DNA of 64,000 bases from Isoetes taiwanensis (taxonomy: Eukaryota > Streptophyta > Lycopodiopsida > Isoetales > Isoetaceae). Below, one piece after another: positions 22,926 through 35,149 of the stretch. Each line of letters opens with the position of its first letter. Within the stretch, counting starts at the first letter, position 1. Where the stretch lies: assembly GCA_021234155.1 (NCBI GenBank), contig JAJEKV010000559.1:64001-128000 (forward strand), in the 5' to 3' direction. The notes beneath the pieces were generated by a model. The model saw only the letters and a list, made by a program, of their open reading frames with translations. It searched no databases and was not told where the DNA came from. The position numbers and the translations under genes are program-made.

Positions 22926-24153
22926 AAAAATGCACCCCTCTATGAACACCCCTGTTTTTGAACATGCGGGGCAAAGGGCTACAATAATCGGACGTTGATA
23001 AACCGTAGAGGTTTCATTGTATTCTTTTGGTCTCTACATGCATTACCAAGATTATTGCTAATGTCATGTGGTTTGGTCAGCAATACAGAACCTCTCCCGC
23101 CCTTGTGATTTCTTTGAACACGTTGGGTGTTAAAACTGGGGGATGCGGAGGTGGGGAAGAAATAGTTAGCTAATAGCATGCTACTATGATCACATTGACT
23201 TAAATATAAATTGAATAATGCTCGCGTTAAACTCAAGTTGTCAAAGACAAAGCGGAAGAATCGTGTTCATTTTTTCTGGTTGGGACCTCTTGTTGAACGT
23301 GCAAATGATTGATTGTAAATGAAAATTATGTTATAATCCTATAGAAAGTATGTTACAATCCTATAGAAAATTATTTACCAATCCTATTTTTGCAAAAATA
23401 GAGGAAAACAATCTTCATATGCTTGAAGTCTTATTGTCATGAATACATGTAAAACGAGGTTTATTTAAGAGAAACTCATATTAATATATGCCTTGTTTCT
23501 ATTTACGAAACAAACCGTCATGGTTTCACTATTTGGATTAATTTTTCGCTACTTTTAATTGCTATTGAGAGATAATGGCGCATTTGATTCTTGCTTTTTA
23601 GCTTTATATTACAAAGGTTTTTCTCTCGAAAAATGAACATGCTCATTAAGAGCATGAAATTACTTGTCAATAGTGTTCATACCAGAATCAATCGTCTTCG
23701 AAGATAAATGCTAAAAGGTTTTACATACTTGTTTGCTACATTGATGGTATTTGGTTTGGTTTTCATATCTGATTTCTTAGTGGTTAAACCATCTTATTTA
23801 TTCCGTCTCATTGTAGTTACTAAATAACTATGGGTTTCCAGCAAAACGAAACAGTGATTAATCATTATAGAAATAATATTTAATGTCAATATAATCTTTG
23901 ATCATACCGGTGGTGGGCACAAGTATTAGCATTTTAAATCTAATTTCAACAATTATAACTAGACCGGGGGAAAATAAGATGTATTGATGACTAAGTTTAC
24001 ATTGGTATTAAGATACTCTTGTCTCCAGATTTTTACATTGGATATGAGACTAGGAACATAACCACCAAGTTTGAACGTTCAAATTTTTGGATTGATAAGG
24101 CAGTGGATGGATTGGTCAAGCCGTCTTTGACCTAGGATACCAGGTTAGGCGCA
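22926..24153 (+). repeat. Dispersed repeat, copy 2 (uninterrupted)
   Basis: Same order and orientation as 2690-3655 plus 6014-6270, but with only about 40 bases between the two parts. Because this copy is continuous, it shows that DNA was inserted into copy 1. The 22-base tandem unit within it occurs about three times (23318-23385). Indels are frequent between the copies. Confidence 0.75.
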
Positions 24154-24239
24154 AAATTTTTTTGCTTGCTTGTTAGTCTATTTTGGCGGTTGAGCTCATG
24201 AGGAAAGGAAAGGAAAGTTCTGATGCAATTTGTCATCGG

Positions 24240-24800
24240 AAAAATAGAAGGGTCGCGGGCCCAGGTTGTTAGCAAAATCCCGCTGTTCCCCGCATGATTC
24301 GCAGATGAAGAGCATAAGATCTGCCGTAGGTGTTTGGATCTCGCTTCCACCTCGGTTTTACTTCATCTCGGCGGAGCCCGTTTTACAGCCGCATGGGCAT
24401 GAAGAAAAACTACTTGGGAAATACTCCAGATTTGATGATGAAAGAGTGGGACGAGGATAGCCTCGTGTTTTTAAGCGTTTTCTTAGTGAGTTCCATGACC
24501 TATGTTTTCCTTCAGAATCTGGCGAAAAGGAGGGACATATTGCCTTGAGGGGTTTCGATTATCCGTGTTTTGAATGGGTTGGAGCACATTGCTACAGGAT
24601 CCTTGCCATAGCCACAAAGGAAAACTTGTTGAAGATTCTCAAAGGTCGGTTCATCGGGTAAGCAGGGCATAGATTCTTGTTGAAGTTCGATTCCCCAAGC
24701 CACGGTGCGATTTGCAAGTCCGGGATTGTATCGGGGATCGAAAGAAAGCCATGAGCATCCATTGAAACCGGGTCTGGATTCCCCAAGCTCATGTGATTGT
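24240..24800 (+). pseudogene. Unrecognised coding-like stretch
   Basis: Successive plus-strand frames look protein-like: MGMKKNYLGNTPDLMMKEW from 24386, then after a frame change RGFDYPCFEWVGAHCYRILA (about 24547-24606), ATKENLLKILKGRFIG, and a further stretch to about 24790. A Trp/Cys/His-containing core followed by a Lys-rich segment is visible, but I cannot name the family. Another strand or chance openness cannot be excluded. Confidence 0.3.
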
Positions 24801-25480
24801 ATATAATGGAGTGTTATTACAAGAATACTCTTTTGATTAAGAAAACATTATCTGATAAGACGTTACTGTTGCTTTCATACTATATTGTACAAAAAGCCTA
24901 ATATTGTTTTTATCAAATGGTGTGCTTTTAATAATGCCCCTTTTAAAGTCCGAGGGTCAACAAAGGGGAATTTGACTAAAAAGACTTCAATTGCTGCCAG
25001 GATTTAGTGGAGAGGAATATGTTCCCCGATGTGGCGATTATCCCATGACTCAAAAGCCACATATCTGAGTATTTAGCCATAATACACTGTGAGAGTCAGA
25101 TGGGGAAGAGGAATAAAACCAGCGTCAAATGACCATTGGTTGCAAGATTCCTCATAAAACAATATATTACATTGGCAAGGTTTTTGAATGCTTTTTTCTC
25201 CTATTGTTGGCACTAGTCTGGAAGCCCATCTATTCATATTCCTCGGTGAGCACTATAGCCTAAGGCAATGCCAGGCATTTGTTTTGTTATAAAGGTGCTA
25301 GATAACACTAGATTGCTTTAAAAAAGGGGGAAGAACAGGGATTTTCACCTTAAAGAACTAGTTGAAACCAATGGACTTATGCAAGGAGGCCGTGTACAAA
25401 CGGGTAGAGCAAACAACATATTTAGGCATATCTCCGATATAAAACAATCCTACTTTAAAACAACTTTTAGGAAGATATCT
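24800..25480. other. Spacer; probable 3' flank of ALDH11
   Basis: AT-rich DNA downstream of the minus-strand ALDH11 stop. No open frame of note. The 3' untranslated region of that gene probably lies at the right-hand end, but no polyadenylation signal could be assigned with confidence. Confidence 0.4.
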
Positions 25481-25645
25481 AATGTTACAGAAACGCACTT
25501 AAGAAGAATATAAAAACAAGAACTTTCATGTAACGTCCTTTACTTCTAAAATTTACACGTTTTCCATGTCCCAAAACTCCCTGTTTCAGTAATGTATACT
25601 TGGGATCAGGAAACTCATATCCTATTCTTAGCTGTGTAGTAAAAG

Positions 25646-28221
25646 TTAACCCATGGTGTATGAAGGTGATGGGGAGGTTAACAACTGTGGTTTTGATTTT
25701 CACCATCATGATGTTGTTGGTGATGCCCTGGCTGCCAATACCACCCCTTGATTCCCTGCATTAAAAATAGTTAGATAAACAACATGAGATATTAGGTTCT
25801 TCTCATGTGTATACCTGGAAGTGAAATGATCGGGGCCTCTGGCTGGAGCAGAATAACTTGCACTGTGCCAGTTTCCATGGCATCACTTACAATAGTAGCT
25901 TTGTTTATATCTTTGGTGAACACACAACCCTGCAATTACAATGTCAAACCATCAGCAAGGTGTGTCCCTTTTTAGATTCAAAAAGTAAAGGAATCATTCG
26001 CTCCAACTATTTACCTGCAGCCCAAATTCTCTTATTACAGTGGTTAATCCTTCTTCTGCAGATTTAATTATCAATGGAATCACCGGGCCAAAGGGCTCCT
26101 CCCAAGCAAGACGCATGTTAGCAGTAACATTATCAACCAAAATAGGCCAAATTAGGGTTTCTCTTTTCCCTCCTGCAATTTAAAGAGACAAAGAGGGGAT
26201 TCAGAAGCAAATTTTGGTGACAAATTATTGCCCTCATTCTGGTTGGTTTTAAGAATACCTGGCATAGTTTAGCTCCTTTCTCCTTTGCTTCCTTCACAAG
26301 GCCTTCAATAAAATTGGCAGATGCTTCTGTTACGACTGGAGTGATATCACAATCCTTTTTCGGCAGGGCCTACAGTGAGCTTGGCAACCTTGGCATTTAT
26401 TTTTTCTGCAAGTGCACGGCGCATACTTTCCATAGCCAGGATAACTTTAACAGCTGTACAACGTTGGCCACTGTAAAAAAGGACGCTAGTTCAGAAACAT
26501 AAAATGGTTTCAGGAGTTGAAGGATTCATTTGAATAGAAACTTGACAGATTTTTAAAGGAAGTTATGGAGTTGAGGAAAGTGTTAACAAGTTCATGTATC
26601 ATGCACCTGTAGGAGAATCCACCCTTCATTATATTTGCAGCTGCAAGATCTAGATCTGCATCTTCCAAAACAATGCACACATCCTTCCCTCCCAGCTCCA
26701 TCTGCAAGGGAATCATGCCTGCCTTTTGGACATGGCTAAGCCAGTGTCACAGCCACCTGTAAAACTGCACAGTTTGCCTACACATTAGGTCTGGAAAGTG
26801 GCTTTGCTCTATTTGCATCATTGCATATAAAAACAGTTATATAAGTTCTTAGAGCTTTTCTTGCAAATACAATCAAAGGAGCAATTAATCAGTTTTTATG
26901 GCCTGTAAAATACAATTTTATAGCCAGTTAAGAAAAAACCTCATGATGTCTGAAATCAGATCAGTAGAAAATGATAAGTTTGTACTACCTGATACAGTTT
27001 ACTCCTGGGTGCTTGGTCATATAATCCCCTACACTCTGACTTTAATGGTAATGCAAGAGAGTAGACCCTTGGGAAAACCAGCTGAAATAAGAAAAACAAT
27101 GCATCATATGTATAGCAGAAGCACCGCCCTAAAAGCATAAGTATATCAGATTAAAAAAAAAAATCTGATACGCCTGGACGATGTTGCTTAAAGCTTTATT
27201 ATTTCTTACTTGGGTTGAGGCTTAAGCACAACTGCATTGCCAGCCATTAATGCAGGTGCAATCTTCGGAAGACAGCAAAGATTCACAGGATAATTGAAAG
27301 GAGGAATTGCTAGCACAACACCCAGAGGAATCTACAAAAATTCCAACTTTACGGATCGCCGGTCAAAGACATATGTGCATGTAATAAGATTCTAGCAACG
27401 GATACCTTGATGTAAAAGGCACCATTTATTTCTATCATTTCAGGAAAACTGTCTGAGACAACAAACTTTCCTCTGAAGTATCCTCGCACCAGTTCTGCAG
27501 CATATGAAACAAGATCTGCAGAGCGTACAACCTGCATTTCCAGGCATAAGTAATCTAAAACAGTGCTAACTGGATTAATTAAAGAGGGAAAGATGTTAAG
27601 ACATCCGATCCATGCCTCTGTGACAGCATCCTTTGCTGGCTTGGCAATTCCATCACTAGGCATTCTGCAATGGATTTTTGTTATCCCTCAAAAATTTTAG
27701 CAAATTTATGCAAGGTTTCAACTCTTTTATACAATGAGTCTTGGCCCATTGCTTTGTGCAACCTTAGCACTCTGTATAGCTTTATCAATCTCCTCTGGTA
27801 CAAGCTGCAAATAAAACTGCAGGTTGTGAAGAAAACACATAATGGCGGAGCCATTTTTAGAGCCAGGATCAGGATTGAATGATGATTCATGATTAATAAA
27901 GGTGACAAAGGGCCTTCATTTCAGTTAACTTATTTTAAGAACATAACATAGGATGGTTTAATAGGTTTAATAGTAAGTCATAAACACCCATTCCATGTCA
28001 AGGTTACGAACAAACTGAAAGCCTTTGATTATGTGCCTATACCGAATCCCATAATATCATAAAATCAGTAGATCGTTTGTTTCTGTTAATTTGTGGGCAA
28101 CTTGAGAGGTTGATTGATCACATCGACAGTTTTGGGAGGAAGAAAGCTTCCATTCTCCATCACAGTAAAATTTATATGTATCTCCATCCTTTATGTCCTG
28201 GAAAACGCCAGTCGCAGCCAT
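25646..28221 (-). CDS. ALDH11A: ALDH11: NADP-dependent non-phosphorylating GAPDH
   Basis: Cytosolic enzyme that oxidises glyceraldehyde 3-phosphate directly to 3-phosphoglycerate with NADP+, bypassing phosphorylating GAPDH. Ten exons on the minus strand: about 28221-28100, 27804-27616, 27531-27406, 27331-27210, 27128-26989, 26764-26607, 26470-26259, 26172-26015, 25929-25815, 25755-25646. Recognisable strings: start [42 protein letters not shown] (with the catalytic Glu), [10 protein letters not shown] (the nucleophilic Cys, codon split between exons 6 and 7), [22 protein letters not shown] and the C-terminal PSYTMG followed by stop. The start at 28221 matches the family; an upstream in-frame ATG at 28242 would add seven residues. 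Length and exon order fit a complete gene of about 495 residues. Nearly every exon has a one- or two-base frame break, most often a lost base in a short homopolymer, while splice sites are intact; I read this as indel-rich sequence rather than a dead gene. Confidence 0.92.
27614..27616 (-). other. ALDH11 exon 2 donor appears as GC
   Basis: The exon must end with GAG, because the next exon resumes with GTTGTACGC (encoding the conserved VVR). The intron then begins GCATGG rather than GTATGG. GC-AG introns occur in plants at low frequency, but a sequence error is equally possible in this window. Confidence 0.5.
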
Positions 28222-28499
28222 CTTTGGCATGCAAGACCCCACTTTCGCTTAATCTAAGCTGCGCGCCCGAGGCGGCAGCAGACACAGAGGAACTCGGAGG
28301 CGAAATGGTGAAAATGAATTATGGAGCCAAGGTTCTTCTCTTTAACTCCGCGAAAAACCCACCGGTTGGCGATTGACGTGCCTTCCTCTCCGCGGGATCA
28401 AAGGCTGGAACCCTAGCGCAACTCAACGGTTCAGATGTTGCACGTGGAACACAATGATTATGAAATTCAACACCGCCAAAATTTTACTCGCATAGGGAA

Positions 28500-29470
28500 A
28501 TTTATTTTGGGGAAATTACCTACATCACTTTTATATATTCCGTATTTTACCAAAATACCCTTTGTATTTCAATTATTTTCTTACATGCCCCTGATCAACA
28601 GAATACCAACGTATTATAGTGTATTTACTCAAAATGCCCATTATTTATGAAATTACTAAATGCCTTCAAATATATTAAAATTTATCAAAATGCCCGCATC
28701 CACAAAAATGGACACATTACCAAAACAAAACAATTTAACATAAGATGCTTTTTTAAGAGAACCGATTATCTAAAACATACATTTTGAACCAATAGAAGTG
28801 CATCCATTTGAAAGCATTTCTGTAAAATCTCATGTTGCGACTATTATGGCAATTATGCTTAAGGCCCTTTTTAGCAATTCTTATATCGTAACGGCCTCTT
28901 TTGTGAGCCATCATCCTGCCAGATGCATCTCTTCTTTGGATGCCTTGGTAGAACCAAGAACCACCAAATAAAAAGAAAACTCTACCCATGATGGGCAATA
29001 TCTTGGACACTATCTCCTTACGCAAGATTCGGTTATTACGTGCTAAAGGTAATCCAATGCGCCTCCTGAGGCATATGCATGCGTGCCTCTAGATTCACTA
29101 TACGAGGCTCATTGCCACCAATAAAGACAATCTTGACCTAATGATGGAATATCAATATGAAAAAAGAAGAGGCACATTCACATTGAGGATGGTGGCTCAT
29201 GAAGAAACCGATATGATGTAAAATTGCTAAGAGATCGGGTATAATCGACATAGTTGTCATGCTATTAGTTTAAAATGTTTGTTCATATAATCGATTCCTT
29301 AAAAGGGCATCATGTCTTAAGTTTTTTTGTTAATTAATTTATCTTTTAGCGAGGGCATTTTAGTAAATTTAATATATTTGAGGGGCATTTTGGTATTTCA
29401 AAAATAATAGGGGGCAATTTAGATAAATCTATTGTTTAAATTTGGTTTTCGGCACCCCAAAAAACTTTTA
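28500..29470. mobile_element. Inverted-repeat element upstream of ALDH11
   Basis: The left arm (about 28500-28705) and right arm (about 29340-29470) are inverted copies. GAAATTACTAAATGCC, CAAATATATTAAAATTTA and CAAAATGCCCGC on the left correspond to the complement of GCGAGGGCATTTTAGTAAA, TTTAATATATTTG and GGGGCATTTTGGTATTTC on the right. AAATGCCC-type words recur at 30-40-base spacing in both arms. A 90-codon minus-strand frame (28753-29025) with Arg/Lys-rich and aromatic residues sits between them; I do not recognise it. The end at 36140-36300 belongs to the same family. It lies about 280 bases upstream of the ALDH11 start codon. Confidence 0.6.
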
Positions 29471-31950
29471 GATTTTTTCTTTAACTTGATTTCCTAAGAT
29501 TTCAAGGGTTTTGACGGCGGAAAATAATTCGATTTGCCAAAAATGGAAAATTTCCTTAGGCCTTCAATTCGCTAACTGATTTAGCCCCTTCCAAATCCGC
29601 CCTTTTACGGTTTCGCCTCTTCAAATCCGATCCGGCATGTGTATACTCACGATGAATCCCTTTCATTCATCCTCTTCACTTCAAACACCCAATCCAGAGC
29701 ACATGCATCTTTGCTTTTCATAAGGTTAACGAGCTTCATCTTTGGTGATTGATTAACTAGGTTTAAGACTAAGCTATTTTTACTTTACGAGCGTGTGGAT
29801 TTGCCGGCTGCTCCATTTTGAAGCTTAGCTATCAGCAAAAAGCCATTTCAAGTCCGCGTTCCAACAGGCAAAGTCGTGAAGCTCTCGCGTTTTTCGTTTG
29901 TGTTGATAATGTTTTAAATTGGACTCTTATGTGGTTGCGAGGTTGAGATTGATTTCGCTTTGTGTCATTGTTTTCCTGCAGGATCATCCTTAGACCCACG
30001 GTTTCTTGAGCCTTAGGTGTAGGTTCTTAGATAATAGGTGTTCTATAGTAGGATCCTAAGCCGATTGGATGGGCATATACCAAATCATGGAGGCAATTTG
30101 GATTGGTAGTTCTCTTTACCTCGAGGCCCTTTTGGTAGAAACGGCAAGAGCTTTATGTAATCCAAGAAGAGTTTAGGTTTTGCCTATGGCAAAGTTTTTT
30201 CTATGGAGCTATGTCGGGTATGCTTTAGTATCTTTTGTTCCCTTTTATTTTTGTTCTAGCTAAATGGAGGCTTGCATTATTGGGGAATCTCAAGTTATTG
30301 AGATTAGCGGATCATTTTCCTATCTTCTCAAGTTGCCCGGTGTTGATTTGGATGCATGTTAAATAATTCATGAGGAGTGATCATTTTTACGTTCTTAAGT
30401 TAGATTATATTGCCTTGGTTGTGGTTGTGGTTATATGAGGAGCTACAAATAATTATGGCATCATTACATTCGATGATTAATAATGGTTTTAGTCATGAAG
30501 AAGATGTTTACATAGCGAGTGTAGTCTTATGTCTTGCAACGTTTTCATTGGCAAATTGCTTTCTGACGCTTAACTTCTTCATGTTGGTGCATATCTCAAC
30601 GATTCGTAGAATAGCAAAGCAAGTCATAATAAGTTTGTTTTAGCGATTTAAGCGATTAAACGTAGCATAAATTACGTTGAGGGAAAAATAGGTTGGAATT
30701 CAGTCCATGATTTTTATATCTCATTAGGTTTAAATAGCATAAATTCCTATCTCCTATACCACGGTATAGGTGGAGCACTTTCCTATATTCAGTCCTATGT
30801 TTCCTATATAGGCACTATATGATCCGATTGCTTGGAAGTTCGGAGATGTTCAAGTTTCTGTCGAGTTTAATCTTTTGGATTTATGCTTCTTTGTAATGCT
30901 TTTGTAATGGTCATTTTCTGGGGCTCTTAGTTAATCTGATTTTGTTTGGTCGAGGGTGAAATACAAGCTCACATATGGTATTTTTAGTGAATCAGATATT
31001 GAGATGTCATCTTAACATATGAAAACGTGTTGCTTTTGTTAATTATTTATGGAAGTCATTAGTTTTATGGTGATCGCGGTTCCCTATGGTGACTAGGTTC
31101 AAGGTGAGGATTGTTTTCTCTTCTTGGTGGATCATATTTGATTTATGCAATCATTTTTGGTTAGGTTTATGAGTCAAAAATGGATATTTGTAGTTTTCCT
31201 TTTTCCTCTTCTTTTTTCTTTTTTGGATGCACCTCTTATATTTCAATGTTGTTGTCTTGATACATAATCCAGGTTGTGACAAGCGCAAGATCATCAAGGA
31301 ATGGAAACAATAAGATATTTTAGGCGTGATATAATGGAGTGCAATCAATATTAGGGCATTAAAAAGCGAGGTTGGAGCATTTTTCAACAACTAGGTAAAG
31401 CTATCGATTGCTTGTTGTGGTTGTTTATTTTGTTAATTGTTACTCATAGCTCTATAACATGAACTCTTAGAAAGACTCTCCAAAAGATCGGCATCTTATG
31501 CGAATTGGTGTTCGAGCATAATTGTATGTTCTATTCATGTATAAACATCCACGATGGTAATCATTTTAAATGGTTGTCTATATCTCGCATAATAACTTCA
31601 TATCAGGAACTCTTCATGGTATTTCACGTACTCTACGCCTATTGTATGGAGAATTTGAATGCTTTTTCATATTATTTGAGTGCTTCTAGGGAACTTAAGT
31701 TCTTCTTGTTATACATGTACTTAACATGTACTAAGAGAATGTTGACTTTGGGAGCGACATAGGTCCGTGCTAATATTTATCAACACTATTTCTTGAAGTA
31801 CTAATTTGCACATTATTTGAAACATTGCTCATGGAGTCCATTCATGGCTCAATCCATAGTGTGTAGGCGGCATAAATGAAACGGCATTAACGTAAATTTA
31901 GTCGAAAAGCTAATAACGACACATGCTTTTAGTTCGGCGATGGCTATGAT
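29471..31950. other. No recognisable gene
   Basis: CT-rich patches near 29580-29730 could be a leader-like region, but no coding exon follows. Plus-strand frames at 30410-30643 and 31505-31762 are hydrophobic and match nothing I know. The TTCCTATA/CCTATATAG cluster at 30750-30820 is a short local repeat. Confidence 0.4.
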
Positions 31951-31974
31951 ATCAACTTTGGACATGTTTTATAT

Positions 31975-34060
31975 TCAAGTAGAACATGCATTGTAAGGCA
32001 AAGTTGCATTGCATTTATAGCATTCTTCCGGTATAAATTCATACTCTTCATATGCCCCACATTTTGGGCTAATTGCTTTTACTACTTTTTGTTTGCCACC
32101 GCGTGCAATGGGAGCTTGATCCGGAAAAGAGTTCCTAGCGGTGCATGTCGTTCGCCTGTCGGATATGAGGACCCATCCACCAACGCACTTTTGCCGCATA
32201 GGGTTTGGATTATGCTTATTTTACTTGTTTTCAAGTGAGCTTGATCTTGGGGCTTCATCAATGTAGCAAAGATCTCCATGCAAGCGATGTTCATTACATA
32301 ACCCAAATCTGATGAGTTTGGAAGAGGATCTAGCGAGAATAAAGTCTCTCCTTTTATCGTTCTACATTTCATTTTGTGTGTTTCACGTTAAAGAAAAGCT
32401 ACATGGCAGTTCCTTTAATACTTAATAATTCAAAATGATATTTAACGATTAGAATGTTTGTATCTGACCACCCATGTTGTTTGCATCATTGGCTAGATTT
32501 CTATATCAAAGTTGTAACTTGATTGACCGGTTTGCTTAAAGATAATTTTTTCATTGTACTAACATCGTATGTGTTTAATGTAGGTCCACAATGGTTGGTT
32601 GTGCTCATTATTAACATGAAAGGTACATTGATTCCTAGAATCCAATTATCTGCTTAACCTCGTTCTATACTTACAATTTGAGGTTTCGTGTAATAAAGCT
32701 CAAAACCACGAAGATTGGGAGTTACTTTTGCATATATGTATGCTTGGCGGATGAGTTTAAACCGAATTTGCACCTTCATATACTTCTCACCAACTTCCGT
32801 GTTTGCAACATAATTTTTACGTTATAGCGGCATTACCGACCCATGAACTTAAAGGACTAGGGCAAGCCAAATAGTTTAGAAACAAAGAGGAAAGATATCT
32901 TGCCGCGCATGATGAATATCCCATCCTTGAGCTTACGTGGAGAGTCCAAATAAGAGGCATGAGCCTACTTTTTGCGACTAACTTGGGATACACATAATCT
33001 CTGGATGCCTTTATGCACATAATTCAGGTCATGGATGCAAGTGTTATACAAGAATTTCACGTGGCAAAGGGCGGCTCCTCTTGACCAAGAAGGTCGCTTT
33101 TCTGGCTGACCACCCATTTCACGTGGAACTTATGAACTACATCAAGCGACAAGCTTCCTTAAGCAGAGTTGTAGGGCCGGTGTTGTCCTTCCATGTTCGA
33201 GGGTTCAGAAGAAGAAAGTGAAGACTCGAGGTGGTCCATGTGATTGAATCTACCTTGGACCAACCATCAATGAAGCGAGAATGGCAATGAGGTTTTGTGG
33301 GCGAAAAGACTAGCGAGAAAATGACTTTGGAGATGACACATATATGTAGTAATTTTAATACACGGTGATAGAAAGTCATGCACGGATCGGTTTATAGTGC
33401 CAATTTTGAGTTGATGAAATTAGGAAGTTATACATAAAAGAGGCCAATGGATCCAAAGTGGGAGCTGGCATTGTTTTGCCTCAATAGAAGCTTTCATTCT
33501 TCAATTCATGAGCTCGGCATTGGTACAAGAAAGAAATATGAGAAAAACACACTCTTTGGCCATGTTATTGTATTAACATGTTGATATTCATTAGTCTTAA
33601 ATTCTATTCTTTTGCTGGAAGCACCTTTATGCATCTAAATGCAATAATGGGTTGCATTTGGACCAATAATTGAGCTAATTATGATAGTCCTCTGTATTTA
33701 TTGTTTCATGATTTGCATGAGGCGTATTTTGATTATTGTTAAAAATTACGCTTAAAAGGCAACAAAGAACTATAATAATACAGAGGAATATAAACCAAGT
33801 TGCACTTTAAAAACTAGACACGTTTCATTCTCACTTGAAAATCGATTTGTTACAATAAAGCAAAGGCCAACATGAACCTCACGGATTGGCCTTGCTCTTT
33901 GTTGTTTGGTCTAGGTATAAATGGTTTATATATCATGTCCAGAAAGAAACGGCCGATCATCGTGGCACGGTTTCTTCCTTCAAACATTGTAGTAAATGTT
34001 AAGTTGGCCGCCCTGATATCCCTTTCAATGCATAGTATACATTTATGGCTTAGCTAGCCC
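31975..34060. other. Unassigned region with coding-like fragments on both strands
   Basis: A 96-codon minus-strand frame at 32082-32372 (start MKCRTIKGETLFSLD) and another at 31975-32199 containing CGAYEEYEFIPEECYKC look protein-like; the latter has two Cys pairs. On the plus strand about 33093-33225 reads KKVAFLADHPFHVELMNYIK followed by RVVGPVLSFHVRGFRRRK. None is recognised and no continuous model can be drawn. Transposon-derived coding sequence is the simplest explanation. Confidence 0.3.
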
Positions 34061-34139
34061 AACAAAGATTTTAGAGATTGTTAAATAATATGTGTGCCTT
34101 ATGCAACCTCCTATATTGAAACACGTATTAATATGAAAG

Positions 34140-34255
34140 ATAATAATGAGGGGTTTTTTTTGTGTTTTTGCGGTTTTTTCACTAAGGTTTTTCCTATGAT
34201 TTCGTGATGTATTCAAATGGATATCTTAATGCGCGACATCTAGAGTGCAACCATT
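34140..34255 (+). mobile_element. Recurrent element terminus, diverged copy
   Basis: GATAATAATGAGGGG, a T-rich run, TTTTTCCTATGATTTCGTGAT, CTTAATGCGCGACATC and TAGAGTGC follow the block order of the 3654-3800 terminus, with greater divergence. Confidence 0.4.
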
Positions 34256-34288
34256 TCGAGCCATTGATTTTAGCCTTTTTTTTTCAAT

Positions 34289-34555
34289 GGTCAACAACCA
34301 ATGGCTCACAACAAAAGCCCTTTTTTTGTGCGTGTGGTGCATAATGGTCAACAACCAATGGCTCACGACAAAAGCCCTCTTTTTTAGTGTGTGGTGCATA
34401 ATGGGCACATGAAGGGCTTGAAAACCAATGGCTCAAACAAAAAAGCCCTTTTTTTTGTGTGCGTGTGGTGCATAATGGTCAACAACCAATGGCTCACAAC
34501 AAAGCCCTCTTTGTGTGTGTGGTGCATAATGGGCACATGAAGGGCTTGAAGGGCG
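34289..34555 (+). repeat. Tandem repeat, four units of 55-80 bases
   Basis: The unit is GGTCAACAACCAATGGCTCA, then an A-rich spacer, AAAGCCC, a T-run and GTGTGGTGCATAAT; some units add GGGCACATGAAGGGCTTGAA. Starts are near 34289, 34346, 34423 (shortened) and 34477. Long and short units alternate. The minus strand is open over much of it, giving artefactual repeat-protein frames with HHTHKKRAFVVSHWLLTI. Confidence 0.85.
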
Positions 34556-34559
34556 CATG

Positions 34560-35145
34560 TAGTGCGGTTCCCCGCCGGCAACACATTTCTTATCATAACT
34601 TTTTTGATCAGAGCTCTGTTTGAGATGATTTTTATTATGTTGGAAAGCACTCTCCGAGATCTTTTTGATAGTGTATGATATGGATATGTTTGGTTAAGCT
34701 ATGTATGCTAAAACAGCAATTTTTCGGCCGGGTTTGGTAGGCTTTCACATCCTACCGGTGATTATCTGAGGATGCGCTATTGGATATTGTTTTATGGCTC
34801 ATCTCGAATGAAGCTTGCAAAAATTACCATGCATTTTTAGATTTTGAGGCGGTTATAAGCAAATTCCAAGGCTTCTAGATCCTTGTGCTAACAAGAAAAG
34901 TTTTCCACTTTAGTTTCTCACCACAAGAATCCTTGGAGGACAAAGGTCGCTTTTAAATTCAGGTTGAAAAATGTTTGTATATGGGTGTTGCAAACTTTAT
35001 GACTTTAATAATGGGATCAATCTGCTCTATCTTTATGGTAACTTTTACTTATGTTCTATTTGTTTTATTGTGATGAAATTCAAAAGCTACGAAAGCCTCA
35101 AATGAATTCTAGTTTTTTTTTTTTTTGAATTCTAAAATTTTTGTC
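34560..35145. other. No recognisable feature
   Basis: AT-rich sequence without notable open frames; it ends in a short T-run just before MITE copy C. Confidence 0.45.
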
Positions 35146-35149
35146 ACAC

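Noticed and set aside
2690-24153. The two dispersed repeat copies as LTRs of one 21 kb retrotransposon
   Set aside because: No primer-binding site follows the first copy, no polypurine tract precedes the second, and no gag-pol frames in the expected order lie between them.
34226-34650. Minus-strand frames encoding repeated VVSHWLLTIMHHTHKKRAF
   Set aside because: They are translations of the tandem repeat at 34289-34555, not a repeat protein gene.
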